From the NCBI RefSeq assembly GCF_000186865.1, contig NW_008705562.1, positions 76,155-90,483 on the forward strand: 14,329 bases of DNA. Reading direction: 5' to 3'. This stretch comes from Aureococcus anophagefferens. Taxonomy: Eukaryota > Sar > Pelagophyceae > Pelagomonadales > Pelagomonadaceae. The position numbers and the translations under genes were made by a program. Of the stretch, positions 6,635-13,266 are shown piece after piece (positions within the stretch are counted from its first letter, which is position 1; each line of letters begins with the position of its first letter). The notes below the pieces were generated by a model. The model worked only from the letters and a program-made list of their open reading frames with translations. It searched no databases and had not been told where the DNA came from.

Positions 6635-9600
6635 TTACGAGCTGCGCGCGCGCTGCGCGCGCGCCCCGCGGCGGCGGCGGCGCCAGAGCGCGGCGGCGGC
6701 GGCGGCGGCCGCGAGCGCGGCGGCGAGCGCCGGCGGCGCGGCGTCGCGCGGCGCGGCGTCGCGGCCGCGCGCGATGTAGGCCATGACCGCGGCGCGGCGC
6801 TCCGCCGGGTGGTCGATGTCGATGTCGCAGGTGTGGCTCTTGGCCCGGGCCTTCCAGTAGGCCGGCGCGCGCTCGACGTGCGCGTACTTTTTCGCGCCGC
6901 GGTAGTCGGCGACGCGGACGAACGCGGCCGCGCCGCCCGCGTTCGAGGGCGCGTCGCGGAGGCCCCGCGCGGCGAAGTTGAAGGAGATCTGGTCCCGGGC
7001 GTGGCCCCGCCTGGCGAACTCCTCGAACCAGGCGCAGCCGAGCGCCGCGGAGCGGTTGTCCGCGAGGTCCCGGAGGTGCCACTCGCCCTCGATGAGCGGC
7101 GCGTCCTCGGGCAGGCCCGCCGCGCGGTACGCGCGCATCTGGGCGAGGACGCCGTCGCCGGCGAGGCCCAGGACGTGGACGCAGCGCGCCTCCTCGTAGG
7201 GCGTCGCGCGCTTCGGGTGCGCGGGCGACGCCCACGCCGCGGCCGGCCGCACGAGCTCCTCGTAGAGCAGCGTCCACGCGTCCTCGAGCGCGCCGAGGCG
7301 GATCTTCGCGTCCATGTAGAGCAGGTAGCGCGCGTGGCCGAGGAAGAGGTGGCCGAGCATCTTCGGCACGCGCGAGTTCGGCCCCGACGCCGAAAAGGGC
7401 ATGAGCCGCTCGGGCACGCGCACGACGTCGTAGCGGCCGTAGGCCAGGCGCCCGCAGGCCCGCTCACCCGGCGCCGCGCCCGCGGCGTCCGCGAGCGCGT
7501 CGAAGGCCGCGCCGTCGACGAAGGCGAACCAGCAGCTCGCGAGCCCGAGGTCGTTCTCGTAGCGGTCGAGCTGCGCGCGCTTCCGCTCCGCGTCCGCCAG
7601 CGGCTCGAGCGCGTCGACGGCGCCGAAGAGCGCCGTCGCCACCGCCTGGGCAGCAAAAGGGTGATTCAACGTCGCTTCAACGTAAGTGTTCCGCGCGCGC
7701 GCGTTCCGGAAAAAGCATCCACGCTTCGAGGCCGTTCCGAGAGATGATCGCTCGTCCAAAAATCAGCCGAAACGAGTGGAAAATGGCCGAGATAGGAGCC
7801 TTTGAAGTTGGGAATTTCGCTCTCTTTTGCTGCCCTGGCCACCGCGAGGACGCAGACGCGGCCGCCCGCCGTCGCCGGCGCGTCGAGGGGCGGCGCAAAG
7901 GGCGGCGCGCGCGGGAGGCCGCACGCCGCGGGCTCGACGCGGCGCGGCGCGACGCGGAGCGCGCGCCGGAAGCCCTCGCGGAGCAGCCGGAACTCCTCCA
8001 GGTTCTCGTCGAGCGCGTAGACGCGGCCCGTCGCGGCGTCGCGGTGGGGCCCGCCGGCGACGTCGAGGAGCCGCGCCGCGCGCGCGCAGGACACGCCGAG
8101 CGCGTCGTCGTGGCGGCTCAGCTCGTCCGCGGGGTTCCAGCCGTCGAGGAGCGCCTCGTAGCGCGCGTCCGCGGCGCCGGTGTCGAGGCACACGTTCGGC
8201 AGGACCGGCGCGCACTCGTCGCAGGCCTGGAAGGCCCGCAGGACCACGCGCCGGCCCTCCTCGCCCTGGCGCCGGAGCACGCACGCGCCGAGCCCCGCGC
8301 CGAAGCCGCCGTGGAGCTCGACGAGGTCGCCGCAGCGCCGCGCGTGCGCCGCGGCGTCGTCGACGTCCTCGCCGTAGAGGAACTGCTTCGCGAAGATGGC
8401 GCCGAGGCCGTCGCGGACGTCGACGTCGACCATGGACGTCGCCGCCGCGCCGCCGGGCCGCGCGGCGCGCGCGAGCGCGACGAGCACGGAGAACGACGAG
8501 AACGGCGCGCCGACGAACGCGTCCGCGGCGACGCCGAGCTCGAAGTCGACCTGGCCCTTGACGTCGTCGCCGCCGCGCGGGCCCGCGGCGAGGGCCGCGT
8601 CCTCGGCGCCGAGCGACGCCTTGGTGTGGAACGCGAAGTCGCCGCCGCACGCGCGGCGCACGCGCGCCTCGAGCGCCGGCAGCGCCGCCGCCGCGACGTC
8701 GCCGAGCACGAGCACGGCGGGGGGCCGCGCCTCGGCGGCCGCGTCGCGGCGCCGCCGGCGCCGCGCGCCGCGCGCGGGCCCGCGCCGCGCGTCCGCGGCG
8801 CCGCGCGCCGCGCGGAGCGCCGCGTCGAGCGCCTCGCACGCCGCGGCGTCGTGCGCGGACGCGTTGAGGCCGTGGGCCGTCCGCACGAAGTCCTCGTCGC
8901 CGCGCCAGTGCAGCGCGACGACGGGCGCGTCGCGCGTCTCCGCGCGGAACCGGCGGAGCGCGGCCTCGGCCGCGCGGTCGACGCGCGCCGCGGGCGCGAA
9001 CCTGGGCGGGAAACGGGTGCGACATTCCCGACTTCAAAGGCTCCTCTCTCGGTCACTTTCCGCTCGTTTCGGCTGATTTTTGGACGAGCGATCATCGCTC
9101 GGAGCGGTCTCGAAGCGGGGGTGCTGTTTCCGAAACGCGCGCGCGAGGAAGACTCACGTTGAAGCGACGTTGCATCACCCTGTTCCCGCCGCGGGCGCGA
9201 ACGCGGCGTTCACGAGGCGCACGAGGCGCGCGGACCGCGGCGTGTCCGGCACGAGCTTCGTGCAGCAGTCGCCGTCGCCGCCCAGGGAGAAGACGTGGCC
9301 CGCGACCTTCCACCGCTGGAGCGCCGGGTGCGACGGGCCCGCGACGGGGCCCGCGCCGAACTCGCGCTCGAGCATCGACGCCGCCGCGGGCCAGAGGGAC
9401 CCGGCGAGCTCGGGGAGCGCCGCGTCCGCCGGCAGGCCCGTGCGGACGACGCAGACGCCCGCCGTACGCAGGCCCGCGACGACGCGCGCCTCGTCGAAGA
9501 CGTCGCCGAAGGCCACCTCCTCGCTGTAGTTCGCGTAGCAGTCCGCGCGGTAGCCGCAGCCGCGCCGCGTGCGGACCGACCGCGGCAGCTCGAGCGCGGC

Positions 9601-9804
9601 GCCGAGCAGCGACGCGACGACGGCGTCCTGGACGATGCGCATGCGCTGGTTGTTGAGGCCCTTGCGCACGGCGGGCACGACGACGACGCCGGAGACGCCG
9701 GGCCCGCAGGCCGCCGCGGCGTCGAAGCGCGGCGCCGCCGGGGCGCACGACCGGCCGTGGGCCGCGGCGGCGGCGACCCAGGCGGCCGCGAGGACGGGGA
9801 CCAT
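6635..9804 (-). CDS. O-fucosyltransferase-like / DUF616 fusion protein
   Basis: Exons 9804-9203, 9001-7846 and 7645-6635 total 2769 nt, exactly 922 codons plus stop. Residues 1-18 look like a signal peptide or anchor. Residues 39-480 are O-FucT-like: the donor-site motif KGLNNQR (48-54), then VVALHWRGDED (228-238) with the conserved His-x-Arg, then VDFELGVAADAFVGAPFSSF. Residues about 580-860 match DUF616 (MUCI70/TOD1-type, putative glycosyltransferase): VATALFGAVDALEP, SRVPKMLGHLF, YLLYMDAKIRL and ARDQISF. The Ala/Leu stretch 888-907 followed by an Arg cluster could be a C-terminal membrane anchor. Intron D falls inside the first strand of DUF616, so both domains belong to one gene. A Golgi or ER glycosylation role is inferred. 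The ATG at 9804 is preferred because the upstream open frame lacks similarity and runs into the GH43 gene. Confidence 0.85.
7646..7837 (+). mobile_element. Introner D, second intron of the O-FucT/DUF616 gene
   Basis: Exact 8-bp target duplications GCCACCGC lie at 7638-7645 and 7838-7845. Terminal inverted repeats are CTGGGCAGCAAAAG (7646-7659) and CTTTTGCTGCCCTG (7824-7837), 13 of 14 complementary. On the gene strand the intron is 7845-7646, 200 nt, with donor GC from the duplication GCGGTGGC and acceptor GCCCAG from the repeat. It joins GRVCVL to AVATALFG in phase 0. The core CGTCCAAAAATCAGCCGA at 7753-7770 is on the strand opposite to the gene. There is no open reading frame for a transposase. 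Confidence 0.93.
9002..9194 (-). mobile_element. Introner E, first intron of the O-FucT/DUF616 gene
   Basis: Target duplications GCGCGAAC lie at 8994-9001 and 9195-9202; identity extends upstream to the 14-mer CCGCGGGCGCGAAC. On the gene strand the intron is 9202-9002, 201 nt, with GT donor inside GTTCGCGC and acceptor CGCCCAG. It joins NA(A) to FAPAARVDRA. Apart from its ends it closely matches introner D in the reverse orientation, including the core at 9086-9069 and GCAACGTCGCTTCAACGT near the end. D and E therefore belong to one subfamily. Confidence 0.92.
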
Positions 9805-9919
9805 GGCGGCCGACCGCCGGGCGTGGGCGACGCGAGGGGACGTCCTATACCGACGACAATGGGCAGCCGAAATAAATACGGATACGTTGCCCCCCATCGG
9901 CCCACCTTGAAGGCCTAGG
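9805..9919 (-). promoter_or_regulatory. Intergenic region upstream of the O-FucT/DUF616 gene
   Basis: 115 bp separate the GH43 stop from the downstream start codon on the same strand. It contains an A+T-rich island unusual for this locus: GTATTTATTTCGG on the minus strand at about 9867-9879, roughly 65-75 bp before the ATG. It could be a TATA-like element. It may equally be part of the GH43 3' end, so the assignment is weak. Confidence 0.3.
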
Positions 9920-10987
9920 CTAGCGTTGCCCCTCAAGATTCGCGCCTCCGGGGCGCACGTCGATGGCGTCGACGTGTGTGAGTGGGGCGACGTCGCCGTT
10001 CCCGTCCACGGCAATCTTGTACCACGCGAGGAGGTCGTTGTTCCGCGGCCCGCCGGGCCGCGCGGACGTGACCCACTGGTTCCCGAGGTAGACGAGGTCG
10101 CCGCCGACGCGGAACACGGCGGAGCCCTGGGCGTTCGTGACGTAGTTGTCGGGGCTGTGGGGGTCGAAGGCGCCGGGGCGCGAGCCGACGTCGCCGCGGT
10201 ACGTCCAGTTCCCCAGGGGCGCGTCCGCCGAGAACACGTACGCGGACGCGCCGCCGCGGCACGCGCAGCAGCCCGTGCCCGCGACGACGTAGTAGGTCCC
10301 GCGCTCCTTGAACATGACCGGCGCCTCGGCGGGCTTCGGCGACGCGAACTCGGCGTACGGGCCCGCGCCCGAGCGGTAGTCGTCCGCGAGCCGCTCGACG
10401 ACGAAGCCCGTGCGCACGTGGTACGCCGCGCCGTCGTCGTCGACGAAGAGCGAGAAGTCGCCGACCCTGCCGCGGCCCTGCATCGCCGTGTCGTTGACGA
10501 CGGTCCGGAACGGCCCCGCGGGGCCGTCGGCGACGGCGACGGCGTAGCCGGTCTGGTTCTCGTGGCGGTCCTCGTACCACATGAGGAACGCGCCGCTCGC
10601 CGCGTGGCGGATCACGTTCGGCCGGAACTCGACGCCGGGCGCGCGCGCGGCCTCGGCCAGGACGACGCCGTGGCGCCGCCACGAGGCGAAGTCCGCCGTC
10701 GAGTAGGCGACGACGGAGTGGTTCGTGCGGTAGACGCAGCCGTCGAGGCTCGCGTTCTGCTTCGGACCGAAGCAGCAGCTCGCGCAGCCCCCCGAGGAGC
10801 CGCAGCAGTCGATGCCGGGGCAGCCCCCCCAGTCGTTGAAATAAAAGTAATAGCGGCCCGCGTGGAGCAGGACCGACGCTTCGCCCGTGACGAGCTCGTC
10901 GCCCGCCTCGTCGACGGGCAGGCGCAGGTTGCTCAACGTGGCCCCGGCCGCGAGGGCCGCGCAGACCGCGAGCGCGAGGAGGCGCAT
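9920..10987 (-). CDS. Secreted glycoside hydrolase, GH43-type five-bladed propeller
   Basis: 355 residues, intronless. Residues 1-15 are a clear signal peptide (MRLLALAVCAALAAG). Propeller motifs follow in order: ASVLLHAGRYYFYFND, FRPNVIRHAASGAFLMWYED, VGDFSLFVDDDGAAYHV, AEAPVMFKERGTYYVVAGTG and NAQGSAVFRVGGDLVYLGNQW. By family comparison E221 in AEAPVMF is the likely catalytic acid and D177 the pKa modulator. The usual early catalytic Asp is not evident. The pattern is closest to exo-beta-1,3-galactanase-like GH43 (subfamily 24), where a Gln can act as base; Q287 lies at the corresponding place. A Cys-rich insert at 54-74 (six Cys) is unusual. Several N-x-S/T sites fit a secreted glycoprotein. 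The substrate is not certain. Confidence 0.85.
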   Translation of the reverse strand: MRLLALAVCAALAAGATLSNLRLPVDEAGDELVTGEASVLLHAGRYYFYFNDWGGCPGIDCCGSSGGCASCCFGPKQNASLDGCVYRTNHSVVAYSTADFASWRRHGVVLAEAARAPGVEFRPNVIRHAASGAFLMWYEDRHENQTGYAVAVADGPAGPFRTVVNDTAMQGRGRVGDFSLFVDDDGAAYHVRTGFVVERLADDYRSGAGPYAEFASPKPAEAPVMFKERGTYYVVAGTGCCACRGGASAYVFSADAPLGNWTYRGDVGSRPGAFDPHSPDNYVTNAQGSAVFRVGGDLVYLGNQWVTSARPGGPRNNDLLAWYKIAVDGNGDVAPLTHVDAIDVRPGGANLEGQR

Positions 10988-10988
10988 C

Positions 10989-11150
10989 GTGGCGAAGAGC
11001 TACTGCGAGAAGAAGACGAAGAAGGGCAAGTGCAAGAAGGACGCGGACTGCACGTGGAAGAACGACGAGAAGAGCGGCGTCGACGCCGTCCCCGACTGCT
11101 CGGACCACGCGAAGAAGCGGAAGATTCACGGCGTCGTCGGCTTCACTTGA
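10989..11150 (+). CDS. Cys/Lys-rich coding fragment without an ATG
   Basis: The frame ending with TGA at 11150 encodes about 53 residues with strong coding-like codon choice: KSYCEKKTKKGKCKKDADC, then TWKN, a Cys at PDCSDH and a basic end. The Cys spacing (C-x8-C-x5-C, then a later C) resembles small Cys-rich modules that I recall in algal secreted proteins. No ATG exists in this frame; upstream it only continues antisense through the first codons of the GH43 gene. It may be a terminal exon whose upstream exon is elsewhere, a relic of a larger gene, or a non-ATG ORF. No function is proposed. Confidence 0.35.
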   Translation: MAKSYCEKKTKKGKCKKDADCTWKNDEKSGVDAVPDCSDHAKKRKIHGVVGFT

Positions 11151-11177
11151 AGTCAAGCGAGGCAGCCCCGATTCGCG

Positions 11178-12990
11178 ATGGCGCCCATACTCGCCCTCGC
11201 GTTGGCCGCGGCGGCGCGCGGCGGCGCGGCGGCGCGGACGGTCGACGTCGGCGGCGAGGCCGTGTCCGCGCTGTTCCTGCGCCTCCACGACCCGGCCCTC
11301 ATCACGGCCAACGGCCAGCGCACGTTCGAGATCGCCGACGTCGTGGCCGACCCGCGCGCCTACGACGCGGTGCGCGCGACGCTGGACGGCGGCAACCTCG
11401 CCGTCGCCTGGGCCGACGGCGCCAACTCGACCTTCGACGCGGAGTGGCTCGCGGCGCACGCCGCGAAGCCGCCGCCCGCGGCGCCCGCGCCGGAACTGTG
11501 GAACGCGCGCTTCGCGCCGCTCCTCCCGCGCGTCGACGCGGCGGCCCCGGGCGCGGCCCTCGAAGCGTCCGCCGCGCTCGTCGCCCACGGCGTCGCGCGC
11601 CTCGGCAACGCGTCGTCCGCGGAAGCGGTCGCGGCCCTGCTGGGGCACGTCCGCGCGACCAACTACGGCGCGACGTTCGGCGTGCGCGACGCGGGCGAAA
11701 ACGCGACGAACCTCGCCTACACGCCCGTCGCGCGGCCGGCGTCCCGCGCGCGCGGCGCCTTTGGGGACGGCGCGCGCGCGCGCGCAGGTCGCGATCCGGA
11801 GCCACACGGACAACCCGTACCGCGACCCGTGCCCCGGCGCGCAGATCCTCGTCTGCCGCGCGAGGGCCGACGCCGGCGGCCGCACGACGGTCGTCGACGG
11901 CTTCGCGGCCGCGGCGCGGCTCCGCCGCGACGACCCCGGCGCCTTCGCGCTCCTCGCGGCGACGCCGCACCCCTACGAGTACGCCGGCAGCGGCGCGCTG
12001 CTCCGCGCGGCGCCGCCCGTCCTCACGGTCGACGCCGCGACGGGCGCCGTCGTCCGCGTCGCGTTCAACGGGCGGTCCGCGGGCAAGCTGCGGGGCTCGC
12101 CGGCGTTCCTCGAGGCCTACTACGGCGCCTGGGCCGCCTTCGACGCGCTCGTCAACGACGCCGAGTTCCTGCTGCCCGTCGACCTCGCGCCGGGCGACGC
12201 GCTCGTCTTCGACAACGCGCGCGTCCTCCACGGCCGCGAGGCCTACGTCGGCCCCCGGTTCCTCGAGGGCGCCTACATCGACATGGACGCCGTGCGGTCG
12301 CGCGTCGCCGCGGCGGCCGCCGCCGGGCGGCCCGCGCCGCCGGACGCGCGGCGCGCCGCCGCGGGCCGCGTCGTCGCCGCGGTCGCGTCGCAGGCCGCGT
12401 TCAAGTACGGCGAGGGCGTCGACATGCTCGCACACGCGCTCCAGGTCGCGGACGTCGCCGCGAGCCGGGGCGAGGCCGACGACGCCGTGCTCGCGTGCCT
12501 CCTCCACGACGTCGGCAACGCGCCCCAGGCGCGCGACCTCTGGGCCGAGACGCGACCGCCGGCGCGGCTCCTCGTCTCGGACGCGGACGGGTCCATCGGC
12601 TACGAGCACCACTCGGCCATGGGCGCGGCCTTCGCCCGGGCCGCGGGCCTGCCGGAGGCCGTCGCGAGCGCCGTGGGGCTCCACGTCGAGGCGAAGCGCG
12701 CGCTCGTCGCGTCGGATCCCGGCTACTTCGCGAAGCTCTCCGAGGCGTCCGTCCAGACGCTCAAGCGCCAGGGCGGGCCCATGAACGCGTCGGAGCTCGC
12801 GGCCTTCGAGGCCGCGCCCGGCGCCGACGTCGCGCTCCGCCTCCGCGTCTACGACGACCTCGGCAAGGACCCGGGCCGCGACGTCCCCGGCCTCGGCGCC
12901 TACGAGGACGGCATCTACGAGGCCATCCTCCGGGCCACGGGCGGCGGCGACCGGTGCCACGCCGGGCCCCGGCCCACCGGCGCGGCGTAG
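11178..12990 (+). CDS. Fused GBBH-like 2OG dioxygenase + PhnZ/TmpB-like HD oxygenase (putative phosphonate-cleaving enzyme)
   Basis: Exons 11178-11726 and 11788-12990 give 583 residues. Residues 1-20 may be a targeting peptide. Residues 20-95 resemble the N-terminal domain of gamma-butyrobetaine hydroxylase (LRLHD, NGQRTFEIADV, VAWADGANSTFDAEWL) but lack its zinc-binding Cys. Residues 105-350 are the TauD-type barrel: H189 and D191 in RSHTDNPYRDPCPG, distal H331 in FDNARVLHGREAY. Residues 385-565 are an HD domain of the PhnZ/TmpB type: Y390 and E392 in KYGEG, H399, H423-D424 in LLHDVGN, H457/H458, H482 and K486 in LHVEAKR, QGGPM, and D539/D540 in RVYDDLGKD. Bacterial TmpA (GBBH-like) hydroxylates 2-(trimethylammonio)ethylphosphonate and TmpB cleaves the product to glycine betaine and phosphate. 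One chain carrying both is inferred to do both steps. Confidence 0.85.
11727..11787 (+). other. 61-nt GT-AG intron of the dioxygenase/HD gene
   Basis: The intron GTCGCGCGG...GCGCGCAG is flanked by a repeat: GTCGCG starts the intron at 11727 and also starts exon 2 at 11788. Splicing in phase 0 joins NLAYTP to VAIRSHTDNPY, which restores the conserved approach to the HxD iron motif. Reading through instead would shift the frame and lose the domain. The repeated GTCGCG looks like a worn introner target duplication around an internally deleted element. Confidence 0.8.
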
Positions 12991-13019
12991 CGCAGTCGTA
13001 TTCATAGGAGTACGCTTCG

Positions 13020-13098
13020 GCGCGCGGCTCCGGCGGGGAGGCGCGGGGAAACGTGGACGAATGGGGCGCGCGCGGCTCCGTGGCGGAGGCGCGGGGAG
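13020..13098 (+). repeat. Imperfect direct repeat in the 3' intergenic region
   Basis: About 30 bp starting GCGCGCGGCTCCG at 13020 recurs at 13068, both copies ending GAGGCGCGGGGA. The repeat sits in the 276-bp gap (12991-13266) between the convergent dioxygenase/HD and HSF genes. The rest of the gap (about 13100-13220) is less GC-rich and shows no gene that I recognise. Confidence 0.65.
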
Positions 13099-13266
13099 GA
13101 GTATGAGCATGGGGAAATGGGCAGGGATCGAAGACCCGGGGGAATAAGTCAGTGGGAGGGGTTCATCACCAAATTCCACGCGCTTTCAGGTTCGCATGGA
13201 GAAAATCTGTCCCGGGTGTCGGGCCGCCGCTCGGGCGGCGGCGCGGAGCTTCGGAGCTTGGAGCGC

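Noticed and set aside
7646..9194. Introners D and E as miniature autonomous transposons or CRISPR-like repeats
   Set aside because: Each is about 190-200 bp with no transposase frame, and only a few dispersed copies exist without regular spacing. They are non-autonomous elements acting as introns.
11150..11166. Short palindrome CTTGAAGTCAAG as a terminator or operator
   Set aside because: It is only 12 bp, lies in a eukaryotic intergenic region, and nothing else supports a regulatory role.
9926..12784. A very long plus-strand open frame (over 900 codons)
   Set aside because: It is antisense to GH43 and out of frame with the dioxygenase/HD gene. Its translation is Arg/Ala/Gly-rich with no domain motifs, the usual shadow in GC-rich DNA.
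11178..13007. Reading the dioxygenase gene without splicing
   Set aside because: Past 11727 this frame turns Arg-rich and loses both catalytic domains. Removal of the 61-nt intron restores them exactly.
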